A stretch of 64,000 nucleotides of DNA. It comes from an uncultured Bacteroides sp. GTDB lineage: Bacteria; Bacteroidota; Bacteroidia; Bacteroidales; Bacteroidaceae. The DNA lies in NCBI GenBank assembly GCA_900544675.1, contig UQVZ01000004.1, positions 1-64,000 on the forward strand, read 5' to 3'. Position numbers and translations under genes: made by a program. Positions 32,499 to 41,281 of this stretch are shown here, one piece after another. Every line of letters begins with the position of its first letter. Position 1 is the first letter of the stretch. The notes below the pieces were generated by a model. It was not told the origin of the DNA and ran no database searches. It saw nothing but the letters and a program-made list of their open reading frames with translations.

Positions 32499-33224
32499 TT
32501 AATAATCCAGTCTTCCGGCACCGCGCCAGCGGCCAAAGGCTCCGTCGATGATTTCCTGACGGCTGCGTGCCTGGTATATCTTTTCTTTCCAGTAGCCGAT
32601 GCGTACCTGTATGTATCGCCATGTCTCCATATAGGCACGGTTCAGGTGCCGCTCGATGTCGTCGAGAGAGCCGTTGATGGCTTCCATGACCATCAGCAGG
32701 TCGGAAGTCGAGCAGGCAGCCGCTCCGGTGGCGTACAGCACAAGGTCGTTGAGCGACTTGTACAACTGTTCCCCGTCATTGGCGATGTCTTCTATCGCTT
32801 TCTTGTTTATCGTGAGTATCAGGAGGTCTTCCGGCTCGGCCTTTCCGCGCTTCAGCACCTTGTCGTTGAACTCGGTCAGCATCTCCTTGTAATCGCCGAT
32901 GCGGTCGCTCACAGTCGTATAGGTGTCCTTGGCGTTCAGCACCGTCCGCAGGGACTGGTACATCACGTCGATGACATCAAAGGCGCGTGTGTACCGGTCA
33001 AGGTCCACGTTCAGCTCCTTGTATTCCACGGTAGCGTCCTTGCTGTACTCGTGCAGCAGCTTGTTGCTGTATTCCAGGGTGGAACGTGCCAGCAGCAGGC
33101 TGCGCTGTTTCTTGTGGTCGTTGATGTAGGCTTCCACCGATACGATGTCGAAAGTCCATTGGGCTTTGGCGACATACGGCAGAAGAGCCAGCAGCAGGAA
33201 GGTCAAAGTCAGTCTCTGTCTCAT
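32499..33224 (-). CDS. Exported helical transfer-operon protein
   Basis: 241 residues with a signal peptide (about 1-21, ending AKAQ) and a mostly helical mature part with long charged helices (for example HKKQRSLLLARSTLEYSNKL). It overlaps the preceding gene by 4 bases (ATGA), so it is translationally coupled. Size, export signal and location recall TraI-type proteins of CTnDOT-like operons, but no diagnostic motif is seen. Confidence 0.55.
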   Translation of the reverse strand: MRQRLTLTFLLLALLPYVAKAQWTFDIVSVEAYINDHKKQRSLLLARSTLEYSNKLLHEYSKDATVEYKELNVDLDRYTRAFDVIDVMYQSLRTVLNAKDTYTTVSDRIGDYKEMLTEFNDKVLKRGKAEPEDLLILTINKKAIEDIANDGEQLYKSLNDLVLYATGAAACSTSDLLMVMEAINGSLDDIERHLNRAYMETWRYIQVRIGYWKEKIYQARSRQEIIDGAFGRWRGAGRLDY

Positions 33225-35764
33225 CTTACGTCCTCCTTTCTGCCGTTCCCGTTGCGCAGGTTACGGGCATTTTCCACCCACCGCTCATGGCATTCTTCCA
33301 CAAGCGTGAGCCTGCGTCCTTCATCCGTGTCCAGTTCGGGCAGCACATCCTTCAATAGGTCGATGATGCTGTACTTGTAGTGCATCATCTTCTCCAGCGA
33401 CACGAGGTCGGCGTAGATTCTCGTGAGGCGGGTGTCCACCTCACGGGCGATTTCAAGGCGGTCGCTCGACCATAGCAGGTGGTACACATCGCCCGTAGGC
33501 GTGTCTTCCATCGGCGGCGTGCTGGCATATTCGGTAGTAATCTTGCAGGAGGGGTATTCCCTCGCTATCTCCGCGATACGGTCGTTCACTTGCTTGGCCT
33601 TTTCCGCGTCCGACAGGTTCGGGTCGAGCGTCAGAACATCGGCCACATGGGTGTCGGTGTATTCCGTGGTCAGTTCCCATGCTATCTGCAGGATGGCACG
33701 GTGTATCTTGATGCCGAGGAAGTATTTGGGCTTCCTCGCGATCGAAAGGGTCGCCTTGAAGGTGATGACGCCGTTGATGTCCGTCATGGTGGCCTTGCGC
33801 ACGAAGGTGTAACCGTTCCATGCTCCGCCGTCCTGCCACGTCAGGTTGTAGGCGGTCTTGCAGTCCTGCATGATGGCCGGGATGCGGTAGTAGTCGTCCG
33901 TCGCCACGGCATTGTCGCCGGCAGCCTCCGATTTTGCGTTTTCGTAGTCTGCCAGTTTTTGCTGCCACTCGGCCAATTCGTTCTTCAGTTCCTGTAGCCG
34001 GGTCTGGTTCGCATTATACTGCTGGCGGTAAGCGGCGGCATCTTCCACGCTCGATTCGGAGATTTTCTTCAATAGGGCGGCATTCTCATCCTCCAGAGCC
34101 TTTATCGGCGACTGGAGGGCGGCGACCTGGTTCTCGGCTTCCTGCACCATCCCGTCCAGTTCCGAGGTGTCCAGTTCATTGTCCGTCACGGTGGTCTGCA
34201 TGGCGCACTCCTTCGAATGCCCGTCCAGCGAACTGCCGCACTTGCGGCATTTGTATTGGGTGCTTCCTTGTCCGAGGGTCGCGCCGTCAGAACAGGTCAC
34301 GCTAATGGTCACGCTCTCGCAGCCCTGCAGCTTGGCGGCGTCCGTCGCCTGATAGTAGTTCCGGGCATCGGAAGCGATATAGTAGGTGTACCCCTCCTCG
34401 TTTTCGTTGATTTCCGACAGGCGGGCGTTGAGCTGCGCCTTGAAGGTGTTCAGGTCCATCGAATAAGAGTCAAATACATCCTCATAGACGACTTCCTCCC
34501 GGTTCCAGCTCTGGGTCACATGGATTTCGTAGGCGTATGCCTTCTTAGTCTGTTTCCCGCCACGGCTGATGACGTAGGCCTTCTGGCTGTAACGGATGGA
34601 GTAAGTGAAACCGTCGTTTTGGTTGTTCAACTGCTGCACCCGGTCGCGCGACCATCCGGCATACCGCTCCGAGTTGGAGAGGGCCTGCTCACGCTGCGAG
34701 GCGTTGGGATAGAACCCGGCGTCGGTGGTCTCGAAACGGGTCCATTCGCCGCCGTTCAGTATGCTGTTGTCGTCGGTGGGCGGATAGTAGTCGCACAGCG
34801 ACACGCTGCCTTGTTCTCGGCGGGCGATGTACCACCGCTGGGTGTAGTAATTCCCGGCGGCTTCGTCCATGTAGTCGGTAATCCACGAGGTCAGGTCGTA
34901 GTTGCTGAAGTTGAACAGCCCGGCCACATTTTCCGGGCCGCCCACCATGTCGAGCAGGAGTCGTCCGGCATCCTGTTCCGCAGCTTCGTACAGGTGGCTG
35001 TAATGGTCGTACAGGTGGAATATCTCTTCCACCTTGCCGTTCATCAGGTCATGGAACGAGCTGGTCTGCAGCAGGGCGTCGCCGATATTCCCGATGCCAG
35101 CCGTGGCCAGCCCCACACCCATGTTGTACAAATTGTCGAGGTCGCTCTGCAGGTTTTCTTTCGTGAAGTTGCCCGGTATGCGGGCCAGGTCGTCCAGCAT
35201 CCGCTGCCAGTCAATGTTTCCCAGTTCGCTGAGCCGCAGCAGGGAGGCGAACTCTTCCTTGATTTCGAGAAAAGCCACATCGGAAAAAGTCAACGTGCTG
35301 TTGGTCACGATGCTCTCGAACTGCATGCACAGGCTCTTGGTGTCGTCGCACACTTTCATCAGGTAGCTGCCCCAGTAGAGGGCTGTCTGCGGGGATTGCA
35401 GCATCATCTTGGCCACCACCCAGATCTTCGGTATGATTTTCCGGGCAACCATGTTGTAGATGCGGCGATAATAGTAGTTCTCCGTGCTGCTGCTCCATAT
35501 ACCCAGCTCGGACAGGGCCTTGTGCTCAAGGAATTTCGACGAGAAGATGCCGGCGGCGGCGACCTCTGCGGCCGTATAGTGTTTGAGAATGTCATCCACT
35601 TGTTCACGGTAATAGCTCTCGGCGACCGTCTCCGTACCGAAGGCGGCGGCCATCGCCGCCACGGTGCGTGTGTCGTAGTTCACGCTGTAATACTGGGCGT
35701 GGACATGCTGCACGGTGGCGAGCGACAAGAACATTAGTATGAACGACAGCCGTTTCATGGTCAT
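33221..35764 (-). CDS. Large exported transfer-operon protein with a zinc-ribbon-like motif
   Basis: 847 residues. Signal peptide (about 1-23, ending HAQ), an N-terminal helical domain (30-300), a middle domain with a four-cysteine cluster YKCRKCGSSLDGHSKEC (about 515-531), a coiled coil (about 545-620) and a C-terminal alpha/beta domain (640-847). It follows traG directly (1-base gap) and overlaps the next gene. A periplasmic or surface cysteine cluster is unusual and may bind metal or form disulfides. Family not recognised; probably a structural part of the mating channel. Confidence 0.65.
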   Translation of the reverse strand: MTMKRLSFILMFLSLATVQHVHAQYYSVNYDTRTVAAMAAAFGTETVAESYYREQVDDILKHYTAAEVAAAGIFSSKFLEHKALSELGIWSSSTENYYYRRIYNMVARKIIPKIWVVAKMMLQSPQTALYWGSYLMKVCDDTKSLCMQFESIVTNSTLTFSDVAFLEIKEEFASLLRLSELGNIDWQRMLDDLARIPGNFTKENLQSDLDNLYNMGVGLATAGIGNIGDALLQTSSFHDLMNGKVEEIFHLYDHYSHLYEAAEQDAGRLLLDMVGGPENVAGLFNFSNYDLTSWITDYMDEAAGNYYTQRWYIARREQGSVSLCDYYPPTDDNSILNGGEWTRFETTDAGFYPNASQREQALSNSERYAGWSRDRVQQLNNQNDGFTYSIRYSQKAYVISRGGKQTKKAYAYEIHVTQSWNREEVVYEDVFDSYSMDLNTFKAQLNARLSEINENEEGYTYYIASDARNYYQATDAAKLQGCESVTISVTCSDGATLGQGSTQYKCRKCGSSLDGHSKECAMQTTVTDNELDTSELDGMVQEAENQVAALQSPIKALEDENAALLKKISESSVEDAAAYRQQYNANQTRLQELKNELAEWQQKLADYENAKSEAAGDNAVATDDYYRIPAIMQDCKTAYNLTWQDGGAWNGYTFVRKATMTDINGVITFKATLSIARKPKYFLGIKIHRAILQIAWELTTEYTDTHVADVLTLDPNLSDAEKAKQVNDRIAEIAREYPSCKITTEYASTPPMEDTPTGDVYHLLWSSDRLEIAREVDTRLTRIYADLVSLEKMMHYKYSIIDLLKDVLPELDTDEGRRLTLVEECHERWVENARNLRNGNGRKEDVR

Positions 35765-38485
35765 TTATTGCTGATTGTTTTTATCCCTCTTTTTCAGATT
35801 CAACACATGCCCCGCCGCATTCACCTTCTGGGCGAAAGGCAGGGACTTGCTTATGCCGCTGGCATCCCAGTCGCGGCAGTAGGCTTCGATGGCTTCCTGG
35901 TGGCTGCAACGGAGTTCTTTCTTGTACAGTTTCAACGCTTCCTTCTCCGCGCGTTCGGTGGTGTAGGTCATATAGCATTCGTGCGGCTCTTCCACGCCGT
36001 ACACGCCGCTGGTCGAACCACGCCGGATGAATACCTCGCGGAAGAAGCTGCGCCCTTCCTTGTTTTCCAACCTGTTGATGGTGAATATCTTCTTGCAGTC
36101 CACATCAGTCAGTCCGAGAATGGCCTTGATGCTGTCGAACCGCTCCTTGAACTTGCTCTGGTCGAGCAGCATCACCACATCGGAGTTGTTGATGATGGCT
36201 TCCTTTACTATCTCGCTGCCGATGATGTCCTGTATCTCCTGCGTCACCACGCCCACCGAGGCCCAGAACTTTCTTGCGGTCTTGTACATGAACTTGATGT
36301 ATTCGGCCATGAGCGGCGATGCGATGGCCTTCCACGCTTCCTCTATCACAAGGACTTTCCGGTTCTTCTTGATGCGCATCTTCTGCAGGAACACGTCCAT
36401 GATGATAAGCGTTACGATGGGAAACAGTTTCTTATTTTCCTTGATGGCATCTACTTCGAAGACAATGAACGTTTCCGAGAACAGGGTAGTGTCCACGTTC
36501 TCGTTCAATATTTTGTCGTAGTTTCCGCCCTTGTAGAACGGCTGTATCATGTAGGTATATTTGTCGTAGTCTATCTCCGTGATGTTGTTTTCCAGACAGA
36601 TAAGTTCCAACCGTTCACAGGAGTATTCATAGAAGGTATTGAACGACAGCGAGTTTACTTTCAAGGCTTTCCGCCGTTCCTCCAGCAGGCGTATCTTGCT
36701 GTCCACCTTTTGTTCCAGTTCCGGCAGGTTCTCTGCATTCCATCTGCCTTTCCGCTTCTCGGCGGCTATCAAGGTCTTGTGCAGGTTCTCGCGCTGCACG
36801 GGGTCGTAACCGTCGAAGCCGTAGAAGTAAGCGTCGTAATAGTCCGTCACCATCTGCTCTACGATGCGGAACTCCAGTTCCGTGATTTTCGTGTCCGACC
36901 CTTTCCATATCAGTAAAATCAAGTTTTTCAGGAAGTCTATCTTTTCGATATTCAGTTCTGCCTGGGTGATGTTGAAAGGGTTCATGGTGATGGGCTTTTC
37001 CTCTGTATAGCTGATGTACTTGCCGCCCAGATACTCGCATAATCCCTCGTATGAATTACCCGTATCAACCATCACCACGTCCGTGCCCTGCTCATGGAGC
37101 TGGCGCACCACGCTGTTCATGTGGAACGACTTGCCGCTGCCCGAAGGCCCCAGGCAAAAGAAGTTCGAGTTGTCCGTCAGCTTGTTCTTTCCCTCCTTTC
37201 CGGTGATGTCGATGGCCACCGGCACGCCTTGGCGGTCGGTGTAGTAGATTTTCAGCGGCGTTTCCTCGCTGTGCTGGATATGTTCCTTATACATCAGGCA
37301 CATGGCTGCGTCGCTCAGGGTCAGGAAACGGTCGTAGTCCTCGTTCAGGGCATAGCAGTTGCCGGGAAAAGAGGCGACGAACAGTTCCAGTTGGTTATAG
37401 GCGTGCTTGCTGATGTGGATGCCCATGCGACCGAAGGCATTCTCCAGATAATTGGTGCATTTCTGTATGTCTGTGTCGGCAGATACCCCTACAACAAGAT
37501 TGAAATGGCTGTACACGAGCATCTTGCTCTCCCTGGCAACTATCTCCTGCACACGCTTGATGTCCTCCACGGCCATCTGGTTGCCGGGATTGGGGATACT
37601 TGCGTGACGGTTCTTCTTTTTGTCAAGCGCCGCCAGTTCCCGCTTTTGGTTGGGCAGGAAGATGATCTGGTTATAGATCACCGTCTCGGCTTCCGGTATG
37701 CTGTCGATGACGGACAGCAGGTCAACGGGCATCTCCGCATTGTTCACCTCTATATTGGTATAGGGCCTGACGAGCGAAGGCAGCGCGGCACAGTCCACAT
37801 CCACGAGGCTGTACACTTTGCAACGCTTGCCGCCCATCGAGACCGTCTCATCGTCCACCTTGAAGTTGGTCATCGAGACAATCCTGTCCTTGAAGTTCAT
37901 GGCGAAGTAGCGGTCAACGAACGCATTCGCCTGGGGCTTATCCAGGAACTCCGCCTGTATGCCTGCATCGTGCAGTTGGTCATGCACCTTGCGTATCTTC
38001 ACGAGGAAGTCGCGCCACTTCTTGCCGTCGAAAGAGAATAGGCTGCTTTTCTTTGATTCCTGCGTAATGGTCAGGTAGCATACGCTGTCCGTGTACATCC
38101 GGCCTTTGAAGTACCGGAAATAGGCGGAGGATAGGAACTCGTGCCGGTCGCCCGTCACATCCTCGAACTGCTTGCGCACGAACACGTCCTGCTTGTGTAT
38201 CGCATAGCCTTCGCCCAGCGTCTGTGCGACGGCGGTGAGCAGGCTTGTGAACTCGTAGTAGCTGTCGATGTTGGCCGAATACTTCTGCACGGGGTTCTCC
38301 ATCCGCAGGACGGCCGAGTATTCCCCGGTCTTGGTGTACAGCACCCCGATGCCGTTCACGTCCTCCACGGTGAAATAGATGTCCTGGAAGATGCGCTTGC
38401 GCTTGCCGCCCGTGCCAAAAGCATGGACCGAAATGGCCATGCCCGCACAGAGGGCGATGAAAATCAGTATGATGTACAGTGTCAT
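35765..38485 (-). CDS. traG: Conjugation ATPase TraG (VirB4-like)
   Basis: 906 residues. An N-terminal membrane helix (about 3-20) is followed by a VirB4-type N domain and an ATPase domain with Walker A GPSGSGKS (446-453), motif VMVDTGNSYEGL and Walker B VLVIEEAWKAI. It powers assembly of the type IV secretion channel. The gene lies between the small TraE/TraF-type genes and the large exported protein, the standard place of traG in Bacteroides ICEs. Confidence 0.92.
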   Translation of the reverse strand: MTLYIILIFIALCAGMAISVHAFGTGGKRKRIFQDIYFTVEDVNGIGVLYTKTGEYSAVLRMENPVQKYSANIDSYYEFTSLLTAVAQTLGEGYAIHKQDVFVRKQFEDVTGDRHEFLSSAYFRYFKGRMYTDSVCYLTITQESKKSSLFSFDGKKWRDFLVKIRKVHDQLHDAGIQAEFLDKPQANAFVDRYFAMNFKDRIVSMTNFKVDDETVSMGGKRCKVYSLVDVDCAALPSLVRPYTNIEVNNAEMPVDLLSVIDSIPEAETVIYNQIIFLPNQKRELAALDKKKNRHASIPNPGNQMAVEDIKRVQEIVARESKMLVYSHFNLVVGVSADTDIQKCTNYLENAFGRMGIHISKHAYNQLELFVASFPGNCYALNEDYDRFLTLSDAAMCLMYKEHIQHSEETPLKIYYTDRQGVPVAIDITGKEGKNKLTDNSNFFCLGPSGSGKSFHMNSVVRQLHEQGTDVVMVDTGNSYEGLCEYLGGKYISYTEEKPITMNPFNITQAELNIEKIDFLKNLILLIWKGSDTKITELEFRIVEQMVTDYYDAYFYGFDGYDPVQRENLHKTLIAAEKRKGRWNAENLPELEQKVDSKIRLLEERRKALKVNSLSFNTFYEYSCERLELICLENNITEIDYDKYTYMIQPFYKGGNYDKILNENVDTTLFSETFIVFEVDAIKENKKLFPIVTLIIMDVFLQKMRIKKNRKVLVIEEAWKAIASPLMAEYIKFMYKTARKFWASVGVVTQEIQDIIGSEIVKEAIINNSDVVMLLDQSKFKERFDSIKAILGLTDVDCKKIFTINRLENKEGRSFFREVFIRRGSTSGVYGVEEPHECYMTYTTERAEKEALKLYKKELRCSHQEAIEAYCRDWDASGISKSLPFAQKVNAAGHVLNLKKRDKNNQQ

Positions 38486-38595
38486 TGTCGGTTGCTTTCT
38501 GCTTAAGTAAGGGCAGACTCGCCTGTTCCAAAGCGGGCCTGCCCGGGTTCAACATTCAATAGGCCACGCGCTCTCCGTCATGGCTTTTTCTTTTT

Positions 38596-38892
38596 TCATA
38601 TCTTCTTCGAGCGGGCATAGACATACACTCCTTTCCGGTTCTTCTTGGTGTGAAGGCCTTTCCTTTGCTTGAGGATGATGAGCGAGATGCCCGCAGACAG
38701 GATGACGGCCAATACCACCAGTCCGGCCACGAAACCGGCAAGGCAGTAGGCAATGACGAAACCGACAATGGCTCCGCCTGCCGAACCCGCCGCCCAGTAG
38801 ATATACCGTCCTTGTATGCCCATGAACTCAAGGGGCCGCTGAAGCCCCTTGAACAACGGGTAGTCCGGATAGCGTTCGTCCCTGCCTTTCAT
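38596..38892 (-). CDS. traF: TraF-like small membrane protein (DUF4133)
   Basis: 98 residues with two transmembrane helices (about 32-52 and 55-75) after YPLFKGLQRPLEFMGIQGRY, a start typical of the VirB3-like TraF/DUF4133 family. It precedes traG, with which VirB3-type proteins work. It lies 12 bases after the second TraE-like gene. The 110-base gap to traG contains a loose GGGCAG/CTGCCC hairpin and no gene. Confidence 0.82.
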   Translation of the reverse strand: MKGRDERYPDYPLFKGLQRPLEFMGIQGRYIYWAAGSAGGAIVGFVIAYCLAGFVAGLVVLAVILSAGISLIILKQRKGLHTKKNRKGVYVYARSKKI

Positions 38893-38904
38893 CGCGTCTC
38901 CTTT

Positions 38905-39273
38905 TTAGCCGCCGATACCGAAAAACAGCGGAAGTGCCTGTGCCGCCGCAATCAGGAAGATGCAGGCGCCCACGACCATCATGATTTTCTTCTTGACATC
39001 CTGCTCTTCGTTGTTCATCGCGATATAGACGCTGATGGCGCCCACGATGGCCACGACTCCGGCGATAGCATAGCACAGCTTCACCATGATGGGTACATAC
39101 TTGGCGATTTCCTCCGCCACGGTGGTCAGGGCGTTGGTTCCGGCCGTGTAGTCGCCTGCGGTGTTCTGCGCCATCAGTGCGGCAGGCCCCGACACTAACA
39201 GAATGGCGAGCATCGCAACCTTGTACAATACTGCGCCTACGATTCTTTTCATTGCATTCTTTAACTTCTTCAT
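38905..39273 (-). CDS. traE: TraE-like small membrane protein (DUF4134), copy 2
   Basis: 122 residues: a cleavable or anchoring hydrophobic N terminus (to about 35, ALMAQ), then two transmembrane helices (about 65-85 and 97-118) around a short charged loop NNEEQDVKKK. This is the layout of TraE/DUF4134, a VirB2-pilin-like protein. A related copy lies directly upstream. Confidence 0.78.
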   Translation of the reverse strand: MKKLKNAMKRIVGAVLYKVAMLAILLVSGPAALMAQNTAGDYTAGTNALTTVAEEIAKYVPIMVKLCYAIAGVVAIVGAISVYIAMNNEEQDVKKKIMMVVGACIFLIAAAQALPLFFGIGG

Positions 39274-39321
39274 TCTCGTTACTTTTAGTGATTACTATCA
39301 TTGATATTCTGAATCTCTTTT

Positions 39322-39648
39322 CTATATGCGGTAGCCGAAAAAGGCCGGGAATACGATGGAGGCGCCTATGATGAACATGCATGCCCCGAACAGCATCAGG
39401 ATGGATTTCACGATGCCGTCCTCTCCCGTGTTCCATTTGATATAGATCTGGAGCGCGGATATGACGGCCAGCACGGAGGCGACCGCATAACAGATGTAAA
39501 GGACGTACATCATCATCGTCACCACGAAGTCGTGCATGGTGGCAAGCGCATCCGCTCCCCATGAATAGTTTACGGCTCCGCTCTTGGCGAAGGCGAAGCA
39601 GGGAACCGTGAGCATCAGCAAGGCGCATACTGTCTTCTTCGTTTTCAT
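39322..39648 (-). CDS. TraE-like small membrane protein (DUF4134), copy 1
   Basis: 108 residues from MKTKKTVCALLM; the frame to 39675 adds nine residues without a ribosome binding site. A signal peptide (to about 22, FAFAK) precedes two transmembrane helices with NTGEDGIVK as connecting loop. It shares length, topology and the ending GACMFIIGASIVFPAFFG with the downstream copy (GACIFLIAAAQALPLFFG), so the two are paralogues. Two pilin-like proteins in tandem suggest a heteromeric pilus or a major/minor pair. Confidence 0.75.
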   Translation of the reverse strand: MKTKKTVCALLMLTVPCFAFAKSGAVNYSWGADALATMHDFVVTMMMYVLYICYAVASVLAVISALQIYIKWNTGEDGIVKSILMLFGACMFIIGASIVFPAFFGYRI

Positions 39649-39650
39649 CG

Positions 39651-40091
39651 CTAAATTTTGTCCATCGGTTTCCACGCCATTGCGGGACGGTTCTCCAGAC
39701 GGCCGCCGGAAACTATCGCCTTGTACATATCGTCCGCTGTGAATGCCTCTGACAGGTAAGGGGTACTGTCCTCCATTTTCGCCTCGGCTTCGGCCTTCAT
39801 ACGGGCAAACCGCTCTTCGGCCGATTCCTTGTCTGTGTCTGCCGCGCCGTCCTGTATGGAAGTGCCGGAATTATCAAATGCGGTCTCGTACTTCTCCGTC
39901 CCGACGTTGAATCCGGTCTCGCTTTCCGTCACCGCCACGCTGTCCTGCCCGTTATCGGGGTCGATTTCAAAGACTTCCTCGTCCGTCCTGCCCTGGCTTC
40001 TCTTTCGGTACAGGTCCCTGGCGATGTTGGCCGCATAGTAAACGACGTAGATTGCCGTCAGAATGATTGCGAATATAAAGTATGATTTCAT
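39651..40091 (-). CDS. First gene of the transfer operon, single-pass membrane protein of unknown function
   Basis: 146 residues with one N-terminal transmembrane helix (about 3-24) and an acidic cytoplasmic or periplasmic tail with low complexity (about 35-110). Ends 2 bases before the first TraE-like gene. A -7-like element TTTCTTTG (one mismatch) lies upstream on the minus strand near 40130, so this is probably the start of the tra operon. Confidence 0.6.
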   Translation of the reverse strand: MKSYFIFAIILTAIYVVYYAANIARDLYRKRSQGRTDEEVFEIDPDNGQDSVAVTESETGFNVGTEKYETAFDNSGTSIQDGAADTDKESAEERFARMKAEAEAKMEDSTPYLSEAFTADDMYKAIVSGGRLENRPAMAWKPMDKI

Positions 40092-40278
40092 ATCCTAATA
40101 TGAATTTTATTTTGTATTCAAAATTTGATTTGCAAAGAAAATCCATCTGTTATATATTAAGAAATAATTGAAATACAAATTGCTGCTTCCTTAATAAGAT
40201 TTATGGTATTTCTAAAAATCATACTCTAAAATCATATTCTGACAGCTGTTTCATACTTGAAAATGCGCATTGGCAGAC

Positions 40279-40310
40279 AAAAAAAAGAAGCCCTCCGTCA
40301 GGAGAGCTTC
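40279..40310 (-). terminator. Rho-independent terminator after the primase gene
   Basis: On the minus strand, a hairpin of GAAGCTCTCC and GGAGGGCTTC around TGAC (40287-40310) is followed by eight T residues (40279-40286). It lies 25 bases after the primase stop and before the transfer operon, so it separates replication genes from transfer genes. Confidence 0.85.
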
Positions 40311-40334
40311 ATAAATTCTGACACGCTGGCCGGG

Positions 40335-41228
40335 TCAGCGTCTTTTGCCTCTTAAATAGTCGTTCAGGTCTTTGTAGCCGTCGTACCGGTAGGCTTCGTT
40401 GTTGACTTTCCCGGTGAACAGCATGGCGATGGTTTCCACAGTTTTCTGTCCGGCAAGGTCATTGTCGAGGTAGCAATGGATGAACGGATATTCTTGCAAG
40501 TGTCCCAATGCCTTTTTAAGGTTGTTTACGGAGTTCATCACGAGATGGTCGCAAGGAACTTCAAGGCATATCTCCCTGTCTCCGGCCTGCCGCAGGGTCA
40601 TATAGGAGAGAAAGTCCATGAATCCTTCGAAGACGCACACGTGGCCCTGCGTCTCGCCGTGCGTATGGCTTATCAGCGAAACATCCTTATTCTTCAGGCA
40701 GCCCTTGTAGTAAGGGTTGCGCACTTCATAGCCTCCTGACAGATTACAGAATGCCAGTCCGAAATAGTGTCGCTTGCGCAACTCATAATGCACTTCCTTG
40801 CAGAATATCTTTCCGATGTCGGCATCGATCATCCGGGAATGGAGGTACGACAGCAGCGCATGGTGTCGTAGCGGCACCACCCTTATATCCTTCATTTCCG
40901 CTTCCACCGGCCGGAGCATCACCGCCGGAAGCCGAACCCTCGGCAGTTCATTGGTTCCGGTGTGCCGTTCGATGCAGGCCAGCACCTCGCTTACACTGTC
41001 CGTTCCGTACAGGTGCTTGCCCAGTTCCACGAGGTCGCCCCCGGTAGCCGCCCCGAAGTCATACCATTCATTGAGCCGGTCGTTCACCTTGAACGACGGC
41101 GTCTTTTCTTCCCTGAAAGGGGAAAGATACCAGTATTGTCCCCCGCGCGCATTCTTCGGCTCATGGCCGAGAAGTCGCAGGTAGTCCACAATCCGTATTT
41201 GTTTCGCTTCCGATATGTTCATGTGCAT
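40335..41228 (-). CDS. Toprim-domain primase (DnaG-like)
   Basis: 297 residues. The N terminus (about 20-60) has the DnaG zinc-binding domain outline (YWYLSPFREEKTPSFKV) but lacks its cysteines. The Toprim core has the acidic motif CVFEGFMDFLSY (glutamate) and DNDLAGQ (DxD type), which bind catalytic metals. Such primases of Bacteroides elements start complementary strand synthesis after transfer or during ICE replication. It lies directly downstream of the RepA-like ATPase gene. Confidence 0.82.
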   Translation of the reverse strand: MHMNISEAKQIRIVDYLRLLGHEPKNARGGQYWYLSPFREEKTPSFKVNDRLNEWYDFGAATGGDLVELGKHLYGTDSVSEVLACIERHTGTNELPRVRLPAVMLRPVEAEMKDIRVVPLRHHALLSYLHSRMIDADIGKIFCKEVHYELRKRHYFGLAFCNLSGGYEVRNPYYKGCLKNKDVSLISHTHGETQGHVCVFEGFMDFLSYMTLRQAGDREICLEVPCDHLVMNSVNNLKKALGHLQEYPFIHCYLDNDLAGQKTVETIAMLFTGKVNNEAYRYDGYKDLNDYLRGKRR

Positions 41229-41281
41229 CCTGTGTTTAGTATGGTTTCTTTATATATACCCGCAAACTAAACCGATACGGC

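Noticed and set aside
31629..33380. 583-codon open frame on the plus strand
   Set aside because: It covers three minus-strand transfer genes in antisense, with biased composition and no recognisable domain.
34217..35737. 506-codon open frame on the plus strand
   Set aside because: Antisense to the large exported transfer protein, which has a signal peptide and fits the operon; no start signals for the opposing frame.
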